Shown here one piece after another: positions 8,683 to 15,842 of a stretch of 64,000 nucleotides of DNA. The position numbers were made by a program, and so were the translations under genes. The notes beneath the pieces were generated by a model, which made no database searches, was not told where the DNA came from, and saw nothing but the letters and a program-made list of their open reading frames with translations. The DNA comes from Streptomyces sp. ATexAB-D23 (GTDB taxonomy: Bacteria > Actinomycetota > Actinomycetes > Streptomycetales > Streptomycetaceae). The stretch is from the NCBI RefSeq assembly GCF_000373645.1, contig NZ_KB892015.1, positions 63,942-127,941 on the forward strand, in the 5' to 3' direction. Each line of letters opens with the position of its first letter. The stretch's first letter is position 1.

Positions 8683-9411
8683 TCACTTTCCGGCGGCGGC
8701 CCAGCCCTCGATCGTGGGCAGTACCGTCTCCGCGATGCGCGTCAGCGCAGCTTCGTCCGGGAAGCCGCCGTCCTCGCGCCACACCACCAGGTCGTAGGAG
8801 CCACCGCTGTCCTCGGCGTCTAGGGCCACCGTGAGGGCGTGGGCCGCAACGCCGGGACCGCTCTCGGATTCGCCGCCGTCGAACCGGAACCTGATCCTGA
8901 TGGTCTGCTCGGTGTGGAGGAACGCCGGGTGACCGAGAACGGTCCGCTTCCGCGCGTCCCGCAGGTAGGGGCCGGACCCTGCCACCGGGGAACCGTCGTA
9001 GGTGACCGACAGGTGCACGGTGTACGTGTCGAATCCGACCTCCGCGGTGGGGTGGGCGATGTCCTTGCCGCCGGGGAGTCCGATGGAGCCGTCGCCGCCG
9101 TGCGCGGACAGCGGGATCTCGCCGGGGACGCCGAGCAGGCCGGCGAGATCGGCGCGGTTCAGCGCCTCGCACAGTGCCGCACCGGAGACGCGCCGCGCGC
9201 TCCCCGGGCCGGTCGCGGACGCGTCCGGGGTCTTCGAAGACTCGTCGGCCGAGCAGACGGCGGGTGAGGGCGTGTCCTCGGCGGCTGAGGTCTTCGCCGT
9301 CAGCCAGAACCCGCCCCCGAGCATCCCCACCAACGCGACGGCCGCGATGGCCTGACTCCACGCGCCCGGCTTCCTCTCGGACGCGCTGACATCTACGGCC
9401 GTGTCCCCCAC
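8683..9411 (-). CDS. DUF6215-type membrane-anchored protein
   Basis: A 242-aa protein with a short cytoplasmic N-terminus, one transmembrane helix at about 20-42 (AIAAVALVGMLGGGFWLTA), and an extracytoplasmic domain with a Cys pair (Cys53, Cys80). The fold shows alternating strands, and the layout matches a Streptomyces family labelled DUF6215. The function is unknown. The ATG at 9411 follows AGCGCAGGTGGGGG. It may form a short minus-strand unit with the M20 gene, although the 93-bp gap argues for separate control. Confidence 0.65.
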   Translation of the reverse strand: MGDTAVDVSASERKPGAWSQAIAAVALVGMLGGGFWLTAKTSAAEDTPSPAVCSADESSKTPDASATGPGSARRVSGAALCEALNRADLAGLLGVPGEIPLSAHGGDGSIGLPGGKDIAHPTAEVGFDTYTVHLSVTYDGSPVAGSGPYLRDARKRTVLGHPAFLHTEQTIRIRFRFDGGESESGPGVAAHALTVALDAEDSGGSYDLVVWREDGGFPDEAALTRIAETVLPTIEGWAAAGK

Positions 9412-9580
9412 CTGCGCTGATCTCCCGTTACATGCCCGGGGACCCTAACCTGTGATGATCAAGCGGACAAGGCGGATTCGTCCGGTACGGCACGCCGGTT
9501 CCGGCCCCCGGGCACGGACCGTCAGAAGTCGCCCCGCGCGCCGAGCCGCGCCGGACCGCTGACCGGCGGGCGGGCTGCGG

Positions 9581-10531
9581 TCAGAGTTCCGGGGCGGCGC
9601 GTTTGACGTAGGACGTGATCAGCGCGGATTCCAGCCGGTCGACACCGTCGAGCAGGCCGAACCGTTCGGTGAGGTACGTGTCGAGGGCCGCGGTGTCCCG
9701 GCAGACGACGATGACGACCAGGTTGTGGGGGCCGGTCGTGGTGGCGACGAAGGCCGCTTCGGCGTCGTCGCCCAGGGCGCGGGCCACGGAGCCGAGGCGG
9801 CCGGGTGCGACGGTCAGCCGGAGCATGCACTGCACGGAGAAGCCGAACAGCCCCGAGTCGATTTCGACATCGAGCCGGAGGACACCGGAGCGGCGCAGTT
9901 CGTGCAGTCGGCGGCGGACCGCGGATTCCGACCAGCCGACCTGCCGGGCGAGGTCCGGGTAGGCGGCGCGGCCGTCGGCCGCGAGGGCGGGCAGCAGCCG
10001 GCGGTCGAGGTCGGTGAGTTCCACCGGCCGGGCGTCCTCGGTGGCGTCGGGTGTCAGCGCGGCGATCTGTTCGTCGGTGAGCGCCAGGGTGCGGCCGATC
10101 CACCGGCGGTCCATGACGGGGCGCAGGAGCCGGTGGGCGTCGATGTGGGTGATGTGCGGCAGGCGGCCCAGTGAGGCGAGGGGTGCCGGGCCCTCGTCGG
10201 GAACGCGGAAGACGCAGACGACCTCGGTGCCGCTCGACAGGACGGCCACCCAGGCGGTGTCGGGCCGGTGGGCCAGCGCGCGGGCGAGGGCGGTGCTGCG
10301 GGAGGGCGGCAGGTGCAGGCGTACGAGCCATTCGGCGTGGCCGAGGCGCCGGCTGTCGGTCACACCGGCCACGCGGGCGATTCCGGCGGCCCGGAGTTTG
10401 CCGAAGCGCCGGGCCACGGTCCGGTCGGAGACGCCGAGGACGTCGGCGATCCTGCTGAAGGGGGCCCGGCCGTCGAGCTGGAGGGCGTGCAGGAGCCGCA
10501 GGTCGAGTGCGTCCAGCGTGACCGAATCCAT
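9581..10531 (-). CDS. AsnC/Lrp-family regulator with two tandem Lrp units
   Basis: This 316-aa protein is twice the usual Lrp length and contains two copies of the AsnC fold. HTH1 is at about 7-50 (LDALDLRLLHALQLDG, SDRTVARRF) with its ligand domain at about 65-140. HTH2 is at about 160-205 (LTDLDRRLLPALAADG, SESAVRRRL), with a second RAM-like domain to the end. Lrp proteins sense amino acids or related metabolites. The start is the ATG at 10531; a longer open frame upstream runs through the divergent promoter and is rejected. It is divergent from the DoxX-like gene, its most likely target. Confidence 0.85.
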   Translation of the reverse strand: MDSVTLDALDLRLLHALQLDGRAPFSRIADVLGVSDRTVARRFGKLRAAGIARVAGVTDSRRLGHAEWLVRLHLPPSRSTALARALAHRPDTAWVAVLSSGTEVVCVFRVPDEGPAPLASLGRLPHITHIDAHRLLRPVMDRRWIGRTLALTDEQIAALTPDATEDARPVELTDLDRRLLPALAADGRAAYPDLARQVGWSESAVRRRLHELRRSGVLRLDVEIDSGLFGFSVQCMLRLTVAPGRLGSVARALGDDAEAAFVATTTGPHNLVVIVVCRDTAALDTYLTERFGLLDGVDRLESALITSYVKRAAPEL

Positions 10532-10600
10532 CCGGGCAGTGTAGGCCGGTGTCGGATGCCGTCCGGGCCGGGCACATTGGGGCCGGGGCGGGGGCCGGGC

Positions 10601-10698
10601 GGGGAAGCATGGCGTCGTGCCGGGCCGCGCGGGGCGGCCGCGGATCCACCCGTGGAGCGCGAAGCCGCCGGTTCGACCCCGGCGCCCCATGCTTCCCC
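10601..10698. repeat. 12-bp inverted repeat enclosing a folded leader upstream of the DoxX-like gene
   Basis: The arms GGGGAAGCATGG (10601-10612) and CCATGCTTCCCC (10687-10698) are perfectly complementary and 74 bp apart, ending 19 bp before the DoxX-like start. Between them GGCCGC/GCGGCC can pair, and GCCGG-TTCGACC-CCGGC forms a T-arm-like hairpin. A mRNA from here would have a long stem just before the ribosome site. Confidence 0.5.
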
Positions 10699-10717
10699 TG
10701 TCTCTCGGAGGACATCC

Positions 10718-11233
10718 ATGTTCGAATCCCTCCTGCTGTTCGCCGTTCCGGCACTGGTGTTCCGGCTCCTGGGCATCCTGGGCATCCGCCGGTTCACGAC
10801 CTGGCGGGCCGCCGTCGTTCACGGTCTCGCGGCGCTGCTCGTGGCGAGCGGGGCGGCGCACTTCGTTCCGGACGGCGGGAGCCTGATGCCCAGCCATGAC
10901 GATCTGACGGCCATGGTCCCGCCGTTCGTACCGCTCCCCCACCTCGTGGTGTACGTGACCGGTGTGCTGGAGCTCCTCGGGGCCGCCGGGCTGGTCCGGA
11001 CGGCGACGCGCCCGGCGGCCGGGTTCTGCCTGGCGGTGCTCTTCGTGCTTATGCTTCCAGCCAATGTGTACGCCGCCATGGAGGACGTCCCGCTCAACGG
11101 TGATCCGGCCACCCCGTTGTGGTTCCGGGTTCCCGAGCAGTTCGTCTACATCGCCGTCGCGCTGCTCGCGACCACGGACCGGGGCACCGGCCGCACGGTC
11201 CGCGGGCGGCGCGCCGAGGTTTCATGGAGGTGA
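10718..11233 (+). CDS. DoxX-like integral membrane protein
   Basis: A 171-aa protein with four to five hydrophobic helices and the DoxX-type layout (GLAALLVASGAAHF, VTGVLELLGAAGLV, ANVYAAMEDVP, PEQFVYIAVALLA). DoxX-like proteins are small membrane subunits linked to quinone or redox metabolism, but the role of this branch is not established. The ATG at 10718 follows GGAGGACATCC. The leader carries a long inverted repeat. It is divergent from the tandem AsnC regulator, which probably controls it. Confidence 0.75.
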   Translation: MFESLLLFAVPALVFRLLGILGIRRFTTWRAAVVHGLAALLVASGAAHFVPDGGSLMPSHDDLTAMVPPFVPLPHLVVYVTGVLELLGAAGLVRTATRPAAGFCLAVLFVLMLPANVYAAMEDVPLNGDPATPLWFRVPEQFVYIAVALLATTDRGTGRTVRGRRAEVSWR

Positions 11234-11279
11234 AATTTCTCGCCGGGCCGCGGCAACACCGCAGTTCGGCGGCTTCTCC

Positions 11280-11295
11280 ACTGGTCCAGACCTCA
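11280..11295. promoter_or_regulatory. DasR-like (dre) site upstream of the muramidase
   Basis: ACTGGTCCAGACCTCA matches the DasR consensus ACTGGTCTAGACCACT at 12 of 16 positions, with the core TGGTC.AGACC intact. It lies 185 bp before the muramidase start. DasR is the GntR-family N-acetylglucosamine regulator of Streptomyces, which fits a gene that degrades GlcNAc-containing peptidoglycan. The distance to the start is long, so it is a candidate only. Confidence 0.5.
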
Positions 11296-11479
11296 GAGAC
11301 CGGCCCAAAACCCTTTACGTCACAGTGGAGTTCATGCGTCACTCGTGACGTGCACCCGTCAAGGCAAAGGCCGTTTCGCCGCACCGACTGATGCACGCCC
11401 CCGGATCAGACAACGCCGTTCCGTATCTCTTCACGCTACGCGAGTAGACCATTCGGGTAGCCCACACCAGGAGGCCTCC

Positions 11480-12367
11480 TTGTCCCGCACCCACAGCCGC
11501 AGACCCGCACTCCGCAAGCTGGTGGCCGCCGGAGCCGTCAGCCTCGGCATGGTGCTCGTTCCCGCCGTCTCGGCGGCCCCTGCCTCGGCCCAGCCGGCCA
11601 CACCGGCCGGCGCGACCATCCCCTTCGGCGACGGTTACATGGGCGCCGGCTATCTCGGGGACGGCAAGACGTTCGCACCGGACACCCGCGAGCTCCAGCT
11701 GGATGCCGGGAGCTCGGTCTCCGTGCAGGCGACGCAGCTCCCGGGTATCGACGTCTCGCACTACCAGGGTTCGATCAACTGGTCGTCGGTGAAGTCGGCG
11801 GGCATCAAGTTCGCCTACATCAAGGCCACCGAGTCCACCACGTACAAGGACCCGAACTTCAACACCAACTACGTCAACGCGTACAACGCGAAGGTGATCC
11901 GGGGCGCGTACCACTTCGCCCGCCCCAACCTGTCCACCGGTGCGGCGCAGGCCACGTACTTCGCCGGCCACGGCGGGGCCTGGTCCCGGGACAACCTGAC
12001 GCTTCCCGGCATGCTCGACCTGGAAGGCGGCTGCTACGGCAAGTCGGCCTCGGCGATGCAGTCATGGATCCTGGACTTCTACAACACGTACAAGGCGAAG
12101 ACGGGGCGCGACGTCGTCATCTACACCAGCGCGAGCTGGTGGAACTCCTGCACCGGCGGCTGGAGCGGCATGTCCGCGCGCAGCCCGCTGTTCACCGCGC
12201 ACTGGACAAGCGCGTCGAGCCCCGCCATCCCGAAGGGCTTCTCGCACTACACCTTCTGGCAGTACACCGACTCCGGTTCGGTGAGCGGCATCTCCGGTGC
12301 CGTGGACCGCGACCGGTTCAACGGCGACGCCAGCAGGCTGCTGGCCCTGGCCAACAACACGGCCTGA
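11480..12367 (+). CDS. Secreted GH25 muramidase (N-acetylmuramidase, cellosyl type)
   Basis: A 295-aa secreted lysozyme cleaving the MurNAc-GlcNAc bond of peptidoglycan. The TTG at 11480 follows AGGAGGCCTCC; the 12-bp palindrome AGGAGGCCTCCT contains the ribosome site. A Sec signal with AXA cleavage near PASAQ (about residue 38) precedes a short propeptide-like stretch and then the GH25 domain from about 86: GIDVSHYQGSINW, FAYIKATEST, RGAYHFARP, the catalytic strand GMLDLEGGCYG and DVVIYTSASWWNSC, ending in DRDRFNGD. The closest known type is the Streptomyces cellosyl/mutanolysin group. An in-frame extension upstream has no ribosome site or signal function. Confidence 0.9.
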   Translation: MSRTHSRRPALRKLVAAGAVSLGMVLVPAVSAAPASAQPATPAGATIPFGDGYMGAGYLGDGKTFAPDTRELQLDAGSSVSVQATQLPGIDVSHYQGSINWSSVKSAGIKFAYIKATESTTYKDPNFNTNYVNAYNAKVIRGAYHFARPNLSTGAAQATYFAGHGGAWSRDNLTLPGMLDLEGGCYGKSASAMQSWILDFYNTYKAKTGRDVVIYTSASWWNSCTGGWSGMSARSPLFTAHWTSASSPAIPKGFSHYTFWQYTDSGSVSGISGAVDRDRFNGDASRLLALANNTA

Positions 12368-12396
12368 CGAACGACTGAGCCGTCGCTCGGAACAGA

Positions 12397-12445
12397 GGGC
12401 GGCCGCGCGGTGCCGGGGCTCGGGGCCCGTGCCGCGCGGCCGCCC
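12397..12445. terminator. Bidirectional terminator between the muramidase and NmrA-like genes
   Basis: Perfect 14-bp arms GGGCGGCCGCGCGG (12397-12410) and CCGCGCGGCCGCCC (12432-12445) lie between two convergent genes. Confidence 0.85.
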
Positions 12446-12456
12446 TTCCCGCCGTC

Positions 12457-13200
12457 TCAGCGGGGACCGGCGGCGAGCCACTCCTTGTACGAGGTGGGGG
12501 CGATACGTGCGCCGGGACCGGCGATGAGGACGTCACCGTCGACAGCGGCGAACATGCCCGCCTCGTCGTCGGTGACGACGGTGCGCCGGTCCTGGCGGGC
12601 GGCGAGCGTGAGGCGCCCGAGCTCGTCGAGGGGAAAGACGTCGGGGCCCGCGACATCGACCGTCCCGTCCAGCGGCGCGGCGGTGGCGACATCGGCGAGG
12701 GCGGCGACCACGTCGGCCGTCGCGATGGGCTGGACACGCGTGCCGGGCAGGCGCACGGTCTCCTCGTCGGAGGTCCACGACATGACCGCGTCCATGAACT
12801 CGAAGAACTGCGTGGCGCGCACGATCGAGTACGCGGTGGGCCCGTTGCGCAGGAGTTCCTCCTGGAGCGTCTTCGCCCGGTAGTAGTCCAGCTGGGGCAC
12901 CTGGTCCACCCCGACGATCGAGAGAATGACCTGGTGCCGTACACCGGCCCGCTCGCCCGCCGTCAGCAGGTGCCCCATGCTCGCGCGGAAGAAGTCGGGG
13001 GACGCCGCGTCGAACGTGGGTGAGTTGGTCACGTTGACGACCGTCTCCGCACCTTCGACCGCCGCGTCGAGCCCCTCCCCGGTGAGCAGGTCGACTCCGG
13101 TCGACAGGGACGCGGGGACCACCGTGTGGCCGCCCTCGCGCAGCCTGGTGACGAGCTGGGAACCGATCAGCCCGGTTCCGCCGATGACTGTGATCTTCAT
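12457..13200 (-). CDS. NmrA-like NAD(P)-binding protein, RsrR target
   Basis: A 247-aa atypical short-chain dehydrogenase/NmrA-type protein. The Rossmann motif ITVIGGTGLIGSQL is at residues 3-16, and the segment VGVDQVPQLDYYRAKTLQEELL holds a YxxxK-like pair, so catalysis is possible but unproven. It is divergent from an RsrR-type Rrf2 regulator across a palindrome. In Streptomyces venezuelae RsrR controls exactly such a divergent NmrA-family gene, so this is probably its orthologue and may link the NAD(P)H redox state to gene control. The ATG at 13200 follows GGAAGG. A longer frame through the operator is rejected. Confidence 0.85.
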   Translation of the reverse strand: MKITVIGGTGLIGSQLVTRLREGGHTVVPASLSTGVDLLTGEGLDAAVEGAETVVNVTNSPTFDAASPDFFRASMGHLLTAGERAGVRHQVILSIVGVDQVPQLDYYRAKTLQEELLRNGPTAYSIVRATQFFEFMDAVMSWTSDEETVRLPGTRVQPIATADVVAALADVATAAPLDGTVDVAGPDVFPLDELGRLTLAARQDRRTVVTDDEAGMFAAVDGDVLIAGPGARIAPTSYKEWLAAGPR

Positions 13201-13271
13201 GGTCGAGCCCTTCCGTGAGCCGAGCGCGGGCACCCCGGCACCGCTAACCCGGACATACATTGTCCGTGATT

Positions 13272-13298
13272 CTACTCGGATAGTATGTATCCGAGTAG
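13272..13298. promoter_or_regulatory. RsrR operator (long inverted repeat) in the rsrR/nmrA intergenic region
   Basis: Arms CTACTCGGATA and TATCCGAGTAG are perfect 11-mers with a 5-nt centre GTATG. Read one base inwards, this is an 11-3-11 repeat, the form reported for strong RsrR sites. It lies 14 bp before the regulator start and covers a possible -10 (TAGTAT, 13281-13286), so binding should repress rsrR and probably the divergent gene. Confidence 0.85.
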
Positions 13299-13312
13299 AG
13301 CGGGAGGGCGAC

Positions 13313-13804
13313 ATGAAACTGTCCGGCGGGGTGGAATGGGCACTGCACTGCTGCGTCGTGCTGACTGCGGCGAGCGAACCGGTGCCCGCTGCCCGGCTGG
13401 CCCTGCTGCACGACGTCTCGCCCAGCTACCTGGCCAAGCAGATGCAGGCACTCTCCCGGGCCGGCCTGGTCCACTCGGTACAGGGCAAGACGGGCGGGTA
13501 CATCCTGACCAGGGACGCCGCCAGGATCACCGTCCTGGACGTGGTGCAGGCGGTCGACGGCGCCGACCCGGCCTTCGTCTGCACCGAGATCCGCCAGCGG
13601 GGGCCCCTCGGGACGCCGCCCGAGAAGTGCACGGCTCCGTGCCCCATCGCCCGCACCATGGCCGCCGCCGACGCCGCCTGGCGGGAATCACTGCGAGGGG
13701 TCTCCATAGCGGACCTCGTCGGCTCGGTGGAGGAGACCAGCGGGCCCGGGGCGCTGCCCGGCATCGGGACGTGGCTCAACGCGGGGAGCGACGCGAGCGG
13801 CTGA
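13313..13804 (+). CDS. rsrR: RsrR-type Rrf2 regulator with a [2Fe-2S] redox switch
   Basis: A 163-aa Rrf2-family winged-helix regulator. The HTH covers about 25-60 (RLALLHDVSPSYLAKQMQAL, wing GKTGGYILTRD). Three Cys, Cys90, Cys106 and Cys110, sit in the cluster region, and Glu8 and His12 are in the first helix. RsrR of S. venezuelae binds a [2Fe-2S] cluster through such an unusual Cys/Glu/His set, and this protein keeps all these positions. The divergent NmrA-like gene and the 11-bp-arm palindrome complete the match. It probably senses redox state and represses both genes. ATG at 13313 follows GGGAGGGCGAC. Confidence 0.88.
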   Translation: MKLSGGVEWALHCCVVLTAASEPVPAARLALLHDVSPSYLAKQMQALSRAGLVHSVQGKTGGYILTRDAARITVLDVVQAVDGADPAFVCTEIRQRGPLGTPPEKCTAPCPIARTMAAADAAWRESLRGVSIADLVGSVEETSGPGALPGIGTWLNAGSDASG

Positions 13805-14146
13805 GCGAGCGCACCCGCGAGCCCGGCCGTCCAGCTCGGTGCGGCCCTGACGACAGGTGCCGCCACCGGCCTGTCGGTGCCTTGCCCAGGGCCGCCACGG
13901 CACCCAGCCTGCCCGCCGGCGGCCCGCCGGGCCGAACCGGTGAGCCGGTCCGCTCCGCGTCACGGAGGTTCGCCATAGCGAGGCACACCGCGGTTTTGCA
14001 ATGCTTGCGCGAATAATTTCAAGCTTGGCGTCGAGTATTGCGGGCGCATTCTCGCGTCGTTACGATCCCCGGCATCGAGTCCCGGTCTGCTGCCTGCCCA
14101 TGCAGGCGCGTCACGGCGGGAGTCGGCCTAGCCGGAGGAGATCCAG
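13805..14146. other. Intergenic region before the GH71/99-like gene
   Basis: This 342-bp region has no credible gene. Its second half is less GC-rich, with a run near 13992-14040 that includes GCTTG...CAAGC (5-bp arms, 12-bp gap), a possible operator or promoter site for the downstream gene. GGAGGAGATCCAG is that gene's ribosome site. Confidence 0.5.
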
Positions 14147-15829
14147 ATGGGTTTAACGCGCCGCACGTTTCTGCAAGCCGCCCTCTCGGCCGGTGCGGTG
14201 GGCGCGGTCGGGGGCACACAGACCGCCCTCGCCGGGCCCGCGTCAGCGGCCGGCAGTCCGCCGGGTGATGTGGTGGGCAAGGTCACCGTCGGCTACCAGG
14301 GCTGGTTCGCCTGCAAGGGCGACGGCGCGCCGATCGACGGCTGGTGGCACTGGACCCAGGACTGGGGCCGTTCCCCCTCCCCGTCGAACACCGGCATCAA
14401 GTGCTGGCCCGACCCGCGCGAGTACACGCATCCCTACCCCACGGCGTACGGCAGCCTCGGCAACGGGCAGCCTGCGACGCTGTTCTCCTCGTACGACCAG
14501 CAGACCGTGGACACCCACTTCCGGTGGATGCGGGAGTACGGGATCGACACCGCGGCCCTCCAACGCTTCAATCCGACCGGGGGCGAAGGCCCGACCCGGG
14601 ACGCGATGGCGGCGAAGGTGCGGTCCGCGGCGGAGTCGAACGAGGTGAAGTTCTATGTGATGTACGACGTCACCAACTGGGACGGGATGCGCTCGGAGAT
14701 CAAGGCCGACTGGACCGGCAAGATGAAGGCGCACACGGCGTCCCCGCAGTACGCCACCCAGAACGGCCTTCCGGTGGTGTGCGTCTGGGGCTTCGGCTTC
14801 AACGACACCAACCACCCGTTCTCCGTCGAGGAGTGTCTCGACGTCATCAACTGGTTCAAGGCGCAGGGCTGTTACGTCATCGGCGGGGTGCCCCGGGAAT
14901 GGCGGACCGGCGGGGCCGGCAGCCGCACCGGATACGCGGACGTGTACCACGCCTTCGACATGATCTCGCCCTGGATGATCGGCGCCATCGGCAGCGCCCA
15001 GGACGCCGACAACGCCTACACCACCTACACCCTCGGCGATGAGGCGGACTGTGCCGCGCACGGCATCGACTACCAGCCGTGTGTGCTGCCAGGCGATGTG
15101 TCCGCGCGCCAGCGCGCGCACGGCGATTTCATGTGGCGGCAGTTCTACAACATGTGCCGGGCCGGAGTGCAGGGCATCTACATATCGATGTTCGACGAGT
15201 ACAACGAGGGCAACCAGATCGCCAAGACCGCTGAGTCCCGGGCCTGGACCCCCGTCGACTCGGGGTTCCTGGCACTGGACGAGGACGGGACCGCCTGTTC
15301 CTCCGACTACTACCTCAGGCTGACCGGAGACGGCGGACGGATGCTCAAGGGACTGATCGCCCTCACCCCCGTCCGCCCCACCCCGCCCACGGCGGACTCC
15401 GCCGGTGACACCGACCTGGCCCTGCGGCGCCCGACCGCGGAGAGCAGCCGCACCCAGGGCTACGGCTCCGGCAACGCGGTGGACGGCGATCCGGACAGCT
15501 ACTGGGAGTCGGCGAACGACGCCTTCCCCCAGTGGATCCAGGTGGATCTGGGGGCTGTCACCGCGGTGCGGCGGATCGTGCTCACCCTGCCTCCGTCCAG
15601 TGCCTGGGAGGCCCGGTCACAGACCCTGTCGGTGCAGGGCAGCAGCGACGGCGGCGGGTTCGCCCCGCTGCTCGCCGCCTCGGACCGCGTATTCGACCCC
15701 GCGAGCGGCAACCGTGTGACCCTGACCCTCCCGGCGGCGGTCACCACGCGCCTGCTGCGGCTGGTCTTCACCGCCAACACGGGGTGGCCGGCCGCCCAGC
15801 TCTCCGGGTTCGAGGTGTACGCCGCCTGA
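14147..15829 (+). CDS. Secreted GH71/99-like glycoside hydrolase with C-terminal discoidin module
   Basis: A 560-aa protein exported by a Tat signal (LTRRTFLQAALSAGA, residues 3-17; cleavage near residue 35). The catalytic region (about 40-400) starts VGYQGWFACKGDGAPIDGWWHW and contains YDVTNWDG, CVWGFGFND, GGVPREW and MFDEYNEGNQ, the pattern of GH71/GH99-like (beta/alpha)8 enzymes sometimes labelled xylosidase/arabinosidase. Residues about 420-560 form an F5/8C module similar to those of the nearby GH87 enzyme. Codon 3 is TTA, which makes translation dependent on the bldA tRNA. The substrate is unproven; alpha-1,3-glucan is inferred from the shared module. The ATG has a good GGAGGAGA site. 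Confidence 0.75.
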   Translation: MGLTRRTFLQAALSAGAVGAVGGTQTALAGPASAAGSPPGDVVGKVTVGYQGWFACKGDGAPIDGWWHWTQDWGRSPSPSNTGIKCWPDPREYTHPYPTAYGSLGNGQPATLFSSYDQQTVDTHFRWMREYGIDTAALQRFNPTGGEGPTRDAMAAKVRSAAESNEVKFYVMYDVTNWDGMRSEIKADWTGKMKAHTASPQYATQNGLPVVCVWGFGFNDTNHPFSVEECLDVINWFKAQGCYVIGGVPREWRTGGAGSRTGYADVYHAFDMISPWMIGAIGSAQDADNAYTTYTLGDEADCAAHGIDYQPCVLPGDVSARQRAHGDFMWRQFYNMCRAGVQGIYISMFDEYNEGNQIAKTAESRAWTPVDSGFLALDEDGTACSSDYYLRLTGDGGRMLKGLIALTPVRPTPPTADSAGDTDLALRRPTAESSRTQGYGSGNAVDGDPDSYWESANDAFPQWIQVDLGAVTAVRRIVLTLPPSSAWEARSQTLSVQGSSDGGGFAPLLAASDRVFDPASGNRVTLTLPAAVTTRLLRLVFTANTGWPAAQLSGFEVYAA

Positions 15830-15842
15830 GCACCGGCCGCCC

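Noticed and set aside
10665..10690. tRNA gene suggested by GGTTCGACCCCGG
   Set aside because: Only a T-arm-like hairpin is present; no matching acceptor stem, D arm or anticodon arm at the right distances (the best pairing gives about 58 nt).
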